A stretch of DNA of 64,000 nt from Bacillus cereus ATCC 14579 (GCF_000007825.1 NC_004722.1:1962501-2026500), one strand, 5' to 3'. Shown: positions 33,537-43,051, counted from the first letter of the stretch. Translations and numbers: made by a program. Notes: generated from the letters alone by a model not told the origin.

Positions 33537-33574
33537 AGTCTGAAGCGAAGGTTAATCCGTTTCAGACTTTTTTT
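33537..33574 (+). terminator. terminator after the Nudix gene
   Basis: Stem AGTCTGAA / TTCAGACT with additional GC pairs inside the loop, then T run. Confidence 0.75.
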
Positions 33575-33711
33575 ATTTTTCGGGAAATTAAAGGTGTTTA
33601 AATAAGAGTATTGAATTTCTTTAAAGGGATATTAATTTAGGATGTGTTGAGATGAAAAATTGAAAAAGTAAGGGGTATATGTTAAAAAAGTTCATATAAG
33701 GGAGAATATAA

Positions 33712-35187
33712 ATGGAAATTCAGTTTAATTCAATCTTAAAAAAGGAATTAACAATTCAAGATATTCAAAATGAAATGGAATCTGGAAAGCTAACTTCAAA
33801 AGAGCTAGTGATGTATTATCTCTATAGAATTGCAAAGTATGATCAAGACGGGCCGAAAATCAATTCAATTTTAGAAATCAATCCAGATGCTATTTTTATT
33901 GCAGAAGCGTTAGATTATGAAAGAAAGACAAACGGCGTAAGGGGACCATTGCATGGAATACCTGTTTTGCTTAAGGATAATATTGAAACGAATGACTTCA
34001 TGCATACAAGTGCAGGTACAATAGCTCTAGAACAAAATATAAGCAGTGAAGATGCATTTCTCGTTACTAAACTGCGAGAAGCAGGGGCAGTGATAATAGG
34101 AAAAACGAATATGACAGAATTAGCAAATGCAATGTCTTTTGAAATGTGGGCTGGATATAGTGCAAGAGGTGGTCAAACAATCAATCCATATGGAACGGGC
34201 AAGGATCATATGTTTGTTGGCGGATCTAGTACAGGATCTGCAATAGCAGTTGCTGCTAACTTTACAGTAGTATCTGTTGGGACAGAAACCGATGCTTCTA
34301 TTTTGAGCCCCGCTGTTCAAAATTCTGTAGTAGGTATTAAACCGACTGTCGGTTTAATTAGTCGTAGAGGAATTATTCCATTTACTTATTCGCAAGATAC
34401 AGCTGGACCATTTGCTAGAACGGTAACCGATGCTACTATTTTGCTAGGGAGTTTAACTGGAGTGGATGAGAAAGATGTAGTTACTCACAAAAGTGACGGT
34501 AGGGCATATCGGGATTATACATCTTACCTTGATGCAAATGGTTTAAATGGAGCGAAGATTGGTGTGTTTAACGATGCACCAAAAGATTATTACGAAAATG
34601 GTGAGTATGATGAAATCTTGTTTAAGGAAACGATCCAAGTATTACGTAATGAAGGAGCGACAGTAGTAGAAAATATTGATATTCCTTCTTTTCATAGAGA
34701 ATGGAGCTGGGGAGTTCCGCTTTATGAGCTGAAGCATAGTTTAGATAACTATCTTACTAAATTACCTTCTACTATCCCGGTACATTCTATTTCGGAGTTA
34801 ATGGAGTTTAATAAAAACATAGCAGAAAGAGCTTTAAAATATGGACAAACTAAGTTAGAGGGAAGAAAAGATTTTCCTAATACGTTACGAAATCCAGAAT
34901 ATTTAAATGCGAGATTAGAAGATATATATTTTTCTCAAGAACAAGGCATTGATTTTGCATTGGAAAAATATAATCTTGATGCGATACTGTTTCCTTCCTA
35001 TATAGGTTCTACTATATGTGCGAAAGCGGGTTATCCGTCTATAGCAATACCAGCAGGGTATATGGAAAGCGGGAGGCCTTTTGGAATTACCATTGCAAGC
35101 ACTGCCTTTAGTGAAGGGATATTAATTAAATTAGCTTATGCTTTTGAACAAGCGACAAAGCATAGAAAAATCCCCAGCTTATCATGA
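33712..35187 (+). CDS. amidase signature-family enzyme
   Basis: 491 residues. Ser-cisSer-Lys triad visible: Lys in GIPVLLKDNIETNDF; GGSSTGSAIAVAANFTVVSVGTETDASILSPA holds the Ser cluster (Gly/Ser-rich signature with Thr where many members have Gly). It hydrolyses an amide; the substrate is unknown. RBS GGGAG. Not next to gatA/gatB genes, so not the Glu-tRNA amidotransferase subunit. Length is usual for the stand-alone amidases of this group. Confidence 0.85.
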   Translation: MEIQFNSILKKELTIQDIQNEMESGKLTSKELVMYYLYRIAKYDQDGPKINSILEINPDAIFIAEALDYERKTNGVRGPLHGIPVLLKDNIETNDFMHTSAGTIALEQNISSEDAFLVTKLREAGAVIIGKTNMTELANAMSFEMWAGYSARGGQTINPYGTGKDHMFVGGSSTGSAIAVAANFTVVSVGTETDASILSPAVQNSVVGIKPTVGLISRRGIIPFTYSQDTAGPFARTVTDATILLGSLTGVDEKDVVTHKSDGRAYRDYTSYLDANGLNGAKIGVFNDAPKDYYENGEYDEILFKETIQVLRNEGATVVENIDIPSFHREWSWGVPLYELKHSLDNYLTKLPSTIPVHSISELMEFNKNIAERALKYGQTKLEGRKDFPNTLRNPEYLNARLEDIYFSQEQGIDFALEKYNLDAILFPSYIGSTICAKAGYPSIAIPAGYMESGRPFGITIASTAFSEGILIKLAYAFEQATKHRKIPSLS

Positions 35188-35195
35188 ATAGAATA

Positions 35196-35230
35196 AACAA
35201 AGAGGACAGGAATCCCTATCCTCTTTGTTT
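35196..35230. terminator. bidirectional terminator
   Basis: AAACAAAGAGGA / TCCTCTTTGTTT with AGG/CCT continuing the stem, between convergent genes. Confidence 0.8.
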
Positions 35231-35236
35231 TAGTGA

Positions 35237-36454
35237 TTAAATTGAAATATCGTTCTGCTCTGTCTTATGATATTTTAATAAACTAAAAGATAAACAAGCG
35301 GAACATAAAATAAGAATAGAAGCGATGATATAAATTGTACGAACACCGAACATATCAGTAATAATGCCAATGCTAAGCATAGATAGTCCAGAGGCTGTTG
35401 AAAGAAGTGCGCCATGTGCTGTATACATTTTTGATAATAAAGAAGGGGCGACACTTGATTGTAAAACAGTCGTTTGGGAAATATCTCTAATTTGATAACA
35501 TGGTCCCATTAGAACACATAGAAAAAGCGCAATAAATCCGCTGCTTGTCATACCATATAAAAATGTAAGAATGCTAAATATAAGAGAGCTAATCGACATA
35601 GATCGTATTAAATTGTTTTGAATATAGGAACTCATTTTCCATGCTAATAGACCACCGATTAACGTGCCAACATAATAACTTGTATTAATATATCCCCACC
35701 ATTCTTCGCCCTTATGAAGGATAGTCGTAACGTATGCCATCGTAATAGCACCAATCCATATTGTCCCTGCGAAAGTTTCGATTAAGTCCATATATGTAAC
35801 GGTACGGAGAGAAGGATTTTGAAATAGGAGTTTCCAACCTTCCAATAAAACAGTACTTTTGGAAGAGGGAGAATCTGCTATTCTTTCAGTATGTATGGAA
35901 CGTAATGAAAAATGTAATGCAATGCATCCGAAAATCATTAAAATGTTATTAATCATGAGTGTAGAAGTAGCGCCAATGAGAAGAACGACAATACTCGTAA
36001 ATGAATAAGCAACGGCTTGCACAATTTGTGTTGAAAAGGAAAAGATACTATTTACTTTTACTAATTTTTCTTTCGGTGTAAGGCGTGGAAGAATACCGTA
36101 TAATAATGGAGCACTCCACCCGCTACATAATGAAATGACAAAAATAAAAGTTAATAGAGCTATAATGTTTGTGGATAAGACCGGGAACAAAATCATTAAT
36201 AATAGTAAAAAGACTGTTTTCAACCATTGGAGCGTATATAACAGCGTATAAGATGGAAAACGATTTATTATAAGTGGTGCAGAGATGTTAGCAATTAGAT
36301 TTGTGATAACTTGTAATAATGGAAAAAGAGCAGTAATAGTAGCTGATTTAGTTGCTATATAAATATGAGTTGTAATAATCATTACATATACGATGTCAGC
36401 GAGAGTAATGCATATTTTGGAACCTAAATAGTAGATTAGTGACAGGTTTCTCAA
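35237..36454 (-). CDS. MFS transporter
   Basis: About 405 residues, twelve helices. Resembles the MFS_3-type (macrolide-efflux-like) exporters: an N-terminal LRNLSLIYYLGSKICITLADIVYVM, central cytoplasmic loop after helix 6 and ATVLQSSVAPSLLSKMYTAHGALLSTASG near helix 10. TTG at 36454 is preferred: AGAGGTGAT lies seven bases upstream, whereas the GTG at 36466 lies in that site. Substrate unknown. Confidence 0.8.
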   Translation of the reverse strand: MRNLSLIYYLGSKICITLADIVYVMIITTHIYIATKSATITALFPLLQVITNLIANISAPLIINRFPSYTLLYTLQWLKTVFLLLLMILFPVLSTNIIALLTFIFVISLCSGWSAPLLYGILPRLTPKEKLVKVNSIFSFSTQIVQAVAYSFTSIVVLLIGATSTLMINNILMIFGCIALHFSLRSIHTERIADSPSSKSTVLLEGWKLLFQNPSLRTVTYMDLIETFAGTIWIGAITMAYVTTILHKGEEWWGYINTSYYVGTLIGGLLAWKMSSYIQNNLIRSMSISSLIFSILTFLYGMTSSGFIALFLCVLMGPCYQIRDISQTTVLQSSVAPSLLSKMYTAHGALLSTASGLSMLSIGIITDMFGVRTIYIIASILILCSACLSFSLLKYHKTEQNDISI

Positions 36455-36647
36455 TAAGAATATCACCTCTATAAAAAATAGTATTTAGTAATTGTAATAA
36501 TTGTAATTTAAAAATTAAAATTTTTAAAGAATTTAATTTTTTGTCACTTTTTGAAAGGGATTTTCATGTATAATGAAGAATATATTGATATAGTATTATA
36601 TTAATGATCATTGTAACAGTGAATATGTACAATAGCTTGTAGCAAAC

Positions 36648-36670
36648 GCCCAAGTGTAAGAAAGGGCGGA
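36648..36670 (+). other. hairpin in the nfeD upstream region
   Basis: CGCCC / GGGCG with a 13-base loop, about 60 bases before the NfeD gene. No T run follows, so not a terminator; its role is not known. The rest of the 270-base gap is AT rich, with a TATAAT-like element near 36570. Confidence 0.35.
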
Positions 36671-36728
36671 TAAACCATTCTTTTCTTCATATACATATAG
36701 AAAATGAGAAAGAAAGTGAGGGTTGCAT

Positions 36729-37157
36729 ATGGCTGCTTGGGTAATTTGGTTTATAATAGCTGGTATTTTATTTATCGCGGAAATGTTGTCGATTACATTT
36801 TACATGCTTTGGCTTGGAATTGGAGCTGTTGTCGGAGGTCTTATTGCTTTGTTTGCTCCTGATGCACTACTGTTACAAGTTACTGTTGGTGCAATTGTAA
36901 GTTTAACTTTGACATTCTTTACGAAAAGAATTTCAAAAAACTTTCGAGAAGCAAAAGGTTTTACTGATACAGTAGATATGCTTGTTGGTAAAAGAGGGAT
37001 TGTTATGCAAGCGATTACAAATGAAGCGAATGGTATTGTGAAGGTGGATGGAGATACTTGGACAGCTATTGCAGATTCTTCAATTGATGCTGGAGAAAAA
37101 GTCGTTGTTATAAAGAGGCATAGTACTATATTACAAGTGAAAAAGGAGAGTGAATAA
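36729..37157 (+). CDS. NfeD-family membrane protein
   Basis: 142 residues. Two or three membrane helices (WVIWFIIAGILFIAEML, FYMLWLGIGAVVGGLIALF, LLLQVTVGAIVSLTLTFF) then a soluble NfeD OB-fold (VDMLVGKRGIVMQAITNEANGIVKVDGDTWTAIAD). ATG 36729 has GAGGG six bases upstream. NfeD proteins pair with flotillin/stomatin-type SPFH proteins; the SPFH gene starts two bases after this stop. Confidence 0.87.
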   Translation: MAAWVIWFIIAGILFIAEMLSITFYMLWLGIGAVVGGLIALFAPDALLLQVTVGAIVSLTLTFFTKRISKNFREAKGFTDTVDMLVGKRGIVMQAITNEANGIVKVDGDTWTAIADSSIDAGEKVVVIKRHSTILQVKKESE

Positions 37158-37159
37158 AT

Positions 37160-38128
37160 ATGGTAGCATTAACGTTAACGATTATATTCGCACTAATTGT
37201 AGTTACATTTATCGCATTAACAATTAAAATTATTCCTCAGCAAAAAGTTGGGGTTGTTGAAAGATTTGGTAAGTTTCAACGTATAATGCACCCAGGGTTA
37301 AATATTTTAATACCAATTGTAGATCGTGTTCGTGTATATCATGACTTACGCATTCAACAAACGAATGTACCACCGCAAAAGGTAATTACGAAAGATAATG
37401 TTCAAGTAGAAATTGATACAATTATTTTCTATCAAATTGTTGAACCAGAACTTGCGACATATGGTATTTCAAACTATGAATATGGTGTTCGTAATATTAC
37501 TTCAGCAACGATGCGTCAAATCATCGGTAAAATGGAACTGGATGAAACGTTATCTGGTCGTGAAAAAATTTCAACAGAAATCCGCTTAGCGCTTGATGAA
37601 GCAACAGAAAAATGGGGCGTACGTATTGAACGTGTCGAAGTTGTTGATATTAACCCGCCAAAAGATGTGCAAGCATCAATGGAAAAACAAATGAAGGCTG
37701 AGCGTAATAAACGTGCGATTATTTTAGAAGCTGAAGCAGCAAAACAAGATAAAGTCTTTCGCGCTGAAGGAGAAAAGCAAAGTAAAATCTTGATGGCTGA
37801 AGGGGATAAAGAAGCACGTATTCGCGAAGCTGAAGGTATAAAAGAAGCAAAAGAATTAGAAGCACAAGGGGAAGCACGAGCAATTGAAGAAATTGCAAAA
37901 GCAGAACAAAATCGTATTGAATTGCTTCGTGAAGCGAATTTGGATGAGCGTATACTTGCTTACAAATCATTTGAGTCATTAGCTGAAGTTGCAAAAGGAC
38001 CAGCAAATAAAGTCTTTATTCCGTCTAATGCAATTGAAACACTTGGTACTCTTGGGGCAATTGGAGAAATATTTAAAGAAAAACAAGCGAAGAAACTACT
38101 TTCAAATGATACAGGAAAAGAACAATAA
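37160..38128 (+). CDS. SPFH/band 7 protein (paraslipin, QmcA-like)
   Basis: 322 residues. N-terminal membrane helix (LTLTIIFALIVVTFIALTI), then the SPFH core (KVGVVERFGKFQRIMHPGLNILIPIVDRVRVYHDLRIQ, RNITSATMRQIIGKMELDETLSGREKIS, WGVRIERVEVVDINPP) and a long Ala/Glu/Lys coiled coil (RNKRAIILEAEAAKQDKVFRAEGEKQSK). Matches paraslipins such as QmcA more than FloT, which is longer. Organises membrane microdomains as oligomers with the NfeD partner. Confidence 0.9.
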   Translation: MVALTLTIIFALIVVTFIALTIKIIPQQKVGVVERFGKFQRIMHPGLNILIPIVDRVRVYHDLRIQQTNVPPQKVITKDNVQVEIDTIIFYQIVEPELATYGISNYEYGVRNITSATMRQIIGKMELDETLSGREKISTEIRLALDEATEKWGVRIERVEVVDINPPKDVQASMEKQMKAERNKRAIILEAEAAKQDKVFRAEGEKQSKILMAEGDKEARIREAEGIKEAKELEAQGEARAIEEIAKAEQNRIELLREANLDERILAYKSFESLAEVAKGPANKVFIPSNAIETLGTLGAIGEIFKEKQAKKLLSNDTGKEQ

Positions 38129-38136
38129 AAGTGAGG

Positions 38137-38167
38137 AAGAGAAATGGTATACCATTTCTCTTTTTTT
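38137..38167 (+). terminator. terminator of the NfeD-SPFH operon
   Basis: Perfect palindrome centred on GGTATACC, with AAGAGAAAT arms, then T7. Confidence 0.8.
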
Positions 38168-38220
38168 GTGCGTATATTCTGAAAAGCTTGTACATATCCA
38201 TGTATAAAGAAGGTGATGCA

Positions 38221-39426
38221 GTGAAAAAGTATGCAACTCGAATACATGGGAAGAAGCTGATTTCGTTACTCCTTTTATATGCGCTAATAGTAATTATGAT
38301 AGCGTCGATTTTGACGTCATTTTTACATACAATGAAATCGAATTATGCAAATCAATGGTTTGGAAAAGTATCGATGCAAGGTTTTGTTCAAATGATAGAA
38401 AGTGAGAATCGCTATTACGGATTTGATTATTTTAAGAAGAATAAAAGAGAGTCAGTTGGGAATTTAATGTTCTCTATCGCGACAGATTTGAAAATTAAAG
38501 ATTTAAGAACATTCGTCGGTAAAGAAGTACCTGGTATGTCAAAGTATTATTCTAATATTATCGTAGCTGGGGAAGGGACAAACTTGACAAATATCCCAAA
38601 TGAATCTAGTGTACCGATTGAAGAAGTAACGAAAGAACGGGAAATAGCAAAAGATAAAGTTACAGAAGCGGAAAAGAATAATCCGGTTCAGAAAAAGAAC
38701 GGAGCGAAAAAAGGTGAAAGTGCAGTATATATTTATCATACACATAGCTGGGAATCCTTCTTTCCATTATTACCAGGGGCAACTGATCCATCTAGCCCAG
38801 ATGTAAATGTGTCTTTACTGGGGAAACGTATGAAAGAGCAACTTGAAGGACAAGGAATTCCGGTAGTTCATGATAAAACGAATATGGGTGATTTATTAGC
38901 GAGTAAAAAGTGGGTATGGTATCAGTCATATAAAGCGTCTCATGAATATGTAAAAGAAGCATTAGCACAAAATAATAAAATTGCGTTTCCGATTGATATA
39001 CACCGTGACGATCAGCGTAAGAAAGTAACAACAAAAGTAATTAACGGAAAATCGTATGCAAGATTATATTTTATAATTGGGATGGAAAATGAAGGCCGTG
39101 CTGAAAATGAAAAAATTGCAAGAGCGATCAATAGTTATTTAGATGAAAACTATTACCGAGTAAGTAGAGGGATTTTTCCAAAGTTTAAAAAAGATGGAAA
39201 TGGCGTTTATAACCAAGATTTATCGAAAAATGCGATGTTAATTGAAGTTGGTGGTGTTGATAATACGTGTGATGAATTATACAACACAATTGATGTGTTA
39301 ACAGAAGCGTTTAGTAAATATTATTGGAATGATGGCGGAAAAAGCGAATGGATGAGGGACGGGAGACCGTTCCTTTTTTATTTTGGAATCTTAAAATGTG
39401 ATATAATGGAATTTTATGAATGTTAA
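38221..39426 (+). CDS. stage II sporulation protein P (SpoIIP) paralogue 2, altered C-terminus
   Basis: 401 residues from a GTG start with AAGGTGAT just upstream; the longer frame is rejected. One N-terminal membrane helix (LISLLLLYALIVIMIASILT) and a SpoIIP domain: VYIYHTHSWESFFPLL, FPIDIHRDDQRKK, AMLIEVGGVDNTCDE. The domain ends near YYWNDGGK. The last ~24 residues have no counterpart in paralogue 1 and are read across a terminator (39356-39379). One fewer A in the run at 39339-39343 would give GGKANG then TGA at 39353-39355, like the AEKVNG ending of paralogue 1. Confidence 0.85.
   Translation: MKKYATRIHGKKLISLLLLYALIVIMIASILTSFLHTMKSNYANQWFGKVSMQGFVQMIESENRYYGFDYFKKNKRESVGNLMFSIATDLKIKDLRTFVGKEVPGMSKYYSNIIVAGEGTNLTNIPNESSVPIEEVTKEREIAKDKVTEAEKNNPVQKKNGAKKGESAVYIYHTHSWESFFPLLPGATDPSSPDVNVSLLGKRMKEQLEGQGIPVVHDKTNMGDLLASKKWVWYQSYKASHEYVKEALAQNNKIAFPIDIHRDDQRKKVTTKVINGKSYARLYFIIGMENEGRAENEKIARAINSYLDENYYRVSRGIFPKFKKDGNGVYNQDLSKNAMLIEVGGVDNTCDELYNTIDVLTEAFSKYYWNDGGKSEWMRDGRPFLFYFGILKCDIMEFYEC
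39356..39379 (+). terminator. terminator inside the shifted SpoIIP-2 tail
   Basis: GGGACGG / CCGTTCC stem (one G-T), GAGA tetraloop, six T. Placed one base after the alternative-frame TGA at 39353-39355. Confidence 0.75.
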
Positions 39427-39442
39427 ATAAAGGGAGAGAAAC

Positions 39443-40033
39443 ATGCAAATACTACTAATACGCCACGGAGAATCAGAAGCTGATATTTTACATGTGCATG
39501 AAGGTCGAGCTGATTTTGAGTTAACTGACAAAGGGAGACAACAAGTACAAAGACTTGTACAGAAAGTGAAAAAAGATTTTGCACCAGATTTCATTTGGGC
39601 AAGCACATTAAAACGCGCTCGTGAAACGGGTGAAACATTAGCAGAAGCAATTGGTTGTCCAATTCAATTAGAAGAGGAATTAATGGAGTTTAATAATGGA
39701 GTGCAAGCAGGCTTATCATTTGAAGAAGCAAAGAAATATCCAGAGCCAAAGTTTCTTCATGATCGTTTTGAAAACGGGGAATCGTTTATTGAGTTTCGAA
39801 TGAGAATAGAAGGAATCTTTTCTAAAATCTTGACAGAGAATACATATGACCGAATTGCAATTGTTGCCCATGGGGGCGTAATTAATAGTCTATTACGTGC
39901 ATTTTTCAAAATGCCAATTTCAATGGACTACTATTTCAAAATGGGAGATACGGGAATAAGTTTAATTGAAATTGAGGGTGAACAAAAAACGGTGCATTTC
40001 ATTAATGATACGAATCATTTGGACGGGATGTAA
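39443..40033 (+). CDS. histidine phosphatase family protein
   Basis: 196 residues. LIRHGESEAD is the phosphoacceptor site; WASTLKRARETGETLAEAIG and IVAHGGVINSLLRAFF complete the pocket. Belongs to the broad PhoE/CobC-like phosphatases. RBS AAAGGGAG; the next gene starts six bases downstream, so they share an mRNA. Substrate unknown. Confidence 0.85.
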   Translation: MQILLIRHGESEADILHVHEGRADFELTDKGRQQVQRLVQKVKKDFAPDFIWASTLKRARETGETLAEAIGCPIQLEEELMEFNNGVQAGLSFEEAKKYPEPKFLHDRFENGESFIEFRMRIEGIFSKILTENTYDRIAIVAHGGVINSLLRAFFKMPISMDYYFKMGDTGISLIEIEGEQKTVHFINDTNHLDGM

Positions 40034-40039
40034 AGACTT

Positions 40040-40816
40040 ATGTACAAAGTTGTATTTTTCGATGTTGACGGTACGTTATTAAGTGAGATTGATAGAAGCA
40101 TGCACGAAAGTACAAAAGAAGCGGTACAAAGATTAATAGATAAAGGAATTCACGTAGTTGTTACAACTGGAAGACCATATAGTTTATGCTCACAATTTAA
40201 GGAACTAGGTATAAATACGTTTATTTCAGCAAATGGTGCACATATAAAATGTGGGAAAGAAGTTATACATAAATCAGTACTTTCAAGCGAAATCGTTCAT
40301 GATATTTCAAATTTTGCTGAATTACATGGTCACAGTGTTTCTTACTTTACAGAAGAATTTGCAATGAATAATATTGCTTCCAAAGATGAACGTGTCATGC
40401 GAGCGTTAAATGAAACTTTATATTTAGAGCAGTATCCTGACAAAGTTAGAAACTTATCAGATGAGATGTATTGCATATGTCTGTATGCTGATGATACAGA
40501 AGCTCAAAAATTCATTGAAAGATATCCAGCACTTACGTTTGAGCGTTTTCATGGTTACGTTATAAATGTATTGGAAGATAGTAAAGTATCGAAGCTAACT
40601 GCAATTCAAAAAGTATTGGAACATTTAAACATTAGTAAATTAGAAGCCATTGCTTTTGGCGATGGTGGAAATGATATTGAGATGTTGCAGTATGTAGGAT
40701 TAGGAGTTGCGATGGGAAATGGTGGAGAGGAGTTGAAGAGAAGGGCTGATTTCGTTACAACGAAGGCGAGTGAAGGCGGAATTTCTTATGCCTTAAAGAA
40801 GTTGCGCATTATTTAA
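40040..40816 (+). CDS. Cof-type HAD-IIB phosphatase
   Basis: 258 residues. HAD motif I FFDVDGTLL, motif II VTTGRP, motif III Lys in LTAIQKVLEHL and motif IV AFGDGGNDIEML. The C2-type cap (residues about 85-185) assigns the Cof/IIB class, which dephosphorylates sugar phosphates, flavin precursors and similar molecules. Cotranscribed with the histidine phosphatase, making a two-phosphatase operon. Confidence 0.9.
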   Translation: MYKVVFFDVDGTLLSEIDRSMHESTKEAVQRLIDKGIHVVVTTGRPYSLCSQFKELGINTFISANGAHIKCGKEVIHKSVLSSEIVHDISNFAELHGHSVSYFTEEFAMNNIASKDERVMRALNETLYLEQYPDKVRNLSDEMYCICLYADDTEAQKFIERYPALTFERFHGYVINVLEDSKVSKLTAIQKVLEHLNISKLEAIAFGDGGNDIEMLQYVGLGVAMGNGGEELKRRADFVTTKASEGGISYALKKLRII

Positions 40817-40834
40817 AACTAATAGTTAGTCAGT

Positions 40835-41234
40835 GTGAAAAATCCTGTTTTATTAATGGCTTTTGTTAATATGTATACTGTTTTAGGGAATTATTTGAGC
40901 TCTCCTACTTACAATTTAACTGCAGAACAAATCCTTTATTTTCGCTTAGCAGGGCTGTTTGGTATGTTGCTCTCACCACTTGCAGGTCGTTTAACAAAGA
41001 GGTTTGAAGTAAGGAAAGTTCTTCAAGGAGGATTGTTGATTGCTATTTTTAGTCTAAGTTCAATAGGCTTTGTTTCGTATCTATCTCTACTTGTAATGAT
41101 GAGTGTCTGTTTTGTAATAGGTATTGCTATATCCGTTCCGTCTTTAGTTTCTCTTGTAGGTCAATTAGGAGGGGAAATTAGGAATGATACTTTTTATTGG
41201 TTTTGTAGCTTCTCTATTTATAATTAATGAATGA
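40835..41234 (+). pseudogene. MFS transporter remnant
   Basis: About 110 residues match the middle of the C-terminal half of an MFS exporter (NPVLLMAFVNMYTVLGNY, RLAGLFGMLLSPLAGRLTKRFEVRKVL, and VPSLVSLVGQLGGEIR). No RBS precedes the GTG and the N-terminal six helices are absent. After GGEIR the frame is lost: the expected last helix is found one frame over from 41184 (ILFIGFVASLFIINE, stop at 41232-41234). So both a 5' deletion and an internal deletion with frameshift have occurred. Confidence 0.8.
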
Positions 41235-41242
41235 GTGGAAAA

Positions 41243-41704
41243 TCACTCAAATAAAGGAATGCGAGGATCGTTCATATGCTCGCATAATAAAATATGAATT
41301 TGTCCACGATGATGATAAAAGTGTGCAACGATTTCAAGTAACCATTCAAAGCGCGAATAAGAAATACCCCAATAGGCAGTCATAACTTCTGCTAATTCTA
41401 TTTGGGAGTAGGAAAGAAATGTTTTAGAGAGAAGGTTGTAACCTTCAATCATCGTTTGTTGCATGTGAGCAACTGTTACGGGGGTACGTTCTATATAAAA
41501 GGTATGTAATTCTTTTTCTGGAATACCATTTAAAATGAGTAAATCAGCATGACAAATAAGAGAAAGATGTGCACACATTTCAAATAATGATCGTTTTGAG
41601 TGAATCGGTTGTATTTTTAAATCGTTTTCACTATATTGGTTAAGCATATCAATAGAAGTATCAATAGCAACTTTTAGTTGATGCAATGCAGATTGAACAA
41701 ACAT
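41243..41704 (-). CDS. DinB-family protein
   Basis: 153 residues, four-helix bundle. Candidate metal-binding His are in the second helix (CAHLSLICHADLL) and in AHFYHHRGQIHILL, the H-x3-H pattern of DinB. Members include bacillithiol-dependent transferases. Convergent with the MFS remnant, nine bases away. Function not known. Confidence 0.8.
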   Translation of the reverse strand: MFVQSALHQLKVAIDTSIDMLNQYSENDLKIQPIHSKRSLFEMCAHLSLICHADLLILNGIPEKELHTFYIERTPVTVAHMQQTMIEGYNLLSKTFLSYSQIELAEVMTAYWGISYSRFEWLLEIVAHFYHHRGQIHILLCEHMNDPRIPLFE

Positions 41705-41875
41705 TGTAATTCTCCTCGTCTCCGTATATAATAGTTTCTTGAGGATATTATATCATACTCAAAATTCCGAAAATTCTAGTAGTTTGACTAGCATAATGAA
41801 AAGTATTATATTGTAAAAGGTCATATGAAACGTGAAATAGAATGGAATGCAATTATTGAGTTAGGAGTTAGACCA

Positions 41876-43051
41876 ATGAGTTTGAAATATGGAAGAGATA
41901 CAATTGTAGAAATTGACTTAAATGCTGTAAAACATAATGTAAAAGAATTTAAAAAACATGTAAATGATGAAGAAATTAAGATGATGGCTGCTGTAAAAGC
42001 GAATGGGTATGGCCATGGGGCAGTTGAAGTTGCCAAAGCTGCAATTGAAGCAGGAATACATCAACTTGCAGTTGCATTTGTAGATGAAGCAATAGAATTA
42101 AGAGAAGCAGGAATTACTGTGCCGATTTTAATTTTAGGATACACACCAGTAGCGGCTGTAGAAGATGTAATTCAATATGACGTTATGATGACTGTTTATA
42201 GAGTAGAAGATTTACATGGTATAAATGAAATTGCAAACCGTCTTCAAAAGAAAGTACAAATTCAAGTGAAAATTGATACAGGAATGAGTCGTATCGGTTT
42301 ACAAGAAGAAGAAGTTAAACCATTTTTAGAAGAATTAAACCGTATGGAGTATGTAGAGGTAGTAGGGATATTTACGCATTACTCTACGGCAGATGAAATC
42401 GATAAATCATATACGAATATGCAAACAAGTTTATTTGAAAAAGCTGTTAATACAGCGAAAGAATTAGGAATTCAAATACCATATATTCATAGTTCAAATA
42501 GTGCGGGATCAATGGAATTAAGTAACACATTTCAAAATATGGTACGCGTTGGAATAGGAGTGTACGGTATGTATCCGTCAAAAGAAGTGGATCATTCAGT
42601 CGTTTCTTTACAGCCTGCGTTGTCGTTAAAATCAAAAGTAGCTCATATTAAACATGCGAAGAAGAATCGTGGTGTAAGTTATGGGAATACGTATGTAACA
42701 ACTGGTGAAGAATGGATTGCGACTGTACCAATTGGTTATGCTGATGGTTATAATCGTCAATTATCTAATAAAGGCTATGCGTTAATTAACGGGGTTCGAG
42801 TACCTGTTATTGGCCGTGTTTGTATGGACCAGTTAATGTTGGATGTTTCAAAAGCGATGCCAGTACAAGTAGGAGACGAAGTAGTATTCTACGGTAAACA
42901 AGGTGAAGAAAATATCGCAGTAGAAGAAATAGCGGATATGTTAGGTACAATAAACTATGAAGTTACATGTATGCTAGATAGAAGAATTCCGCGTGTCTAT
43001 AAAGAAAATGACGAAACAACTGCAGTTGTAAATATATTAAGAAAAAACTGA
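41876..43051 (+). CDS. alr2: alanine racemase (Alr2 type)
   Basis: 391 residues. Fold type III PLP enzyme: PLP lysine is Lys41 in AAVKANGYGHG; the C-terminal catalytic Tyr lies in TVPIGYADGYNR region, and VIGRVCMDQLMLDVS follows. Resembles the second alanine racemase of the B. cereus/B. anthracis group rather than the essential or spore Alr1. AGGAG eight bases upstream fixes the start at ATG 41876, not 41825. It supplies D-Ala for the wall. Ends at a clear terminator. Confidence 0.9.
   Translation: MSLKYGRDTIVEIDLNAVKHNVKEFKKHVNDEEIKMMAAVKANGYGHGAVEVAKAAIEAGIHQLAVAFVDEAIELREAGITVPILILGYTPVAAVEDVIQYDVMMTVYRVEDLHGINEIANRLQKKVQIQVKIDTGMSRIGLQEEEVKPFLEELNRMEYVEVVGIFTHYSTADEIDKSYTNMQTSLFEKAVNTAKELGIQIPYIHSSNSAGSMELSNTFQNMVRVGIGVYGMYPSKEVDHSVVSLQPALSLKSKVAHIKHAKKNRGVSYGNTYVTTGEEWIATVPIGYADGYNRQLSNKGYALINGVRVPVIGRVCMDQLMLDVSKAMPVQVGDEVVFYGKQGEENIAVEEIADMLGTINYEVTCMLDRRIPRVYKENDETTAVVNILRKN

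Noticed and set aside
41232..41249. TGAGTG/CACTCA hairpin as terminator of the DinB gene
   Set aside because: Short stem and no T run on the minus strand.
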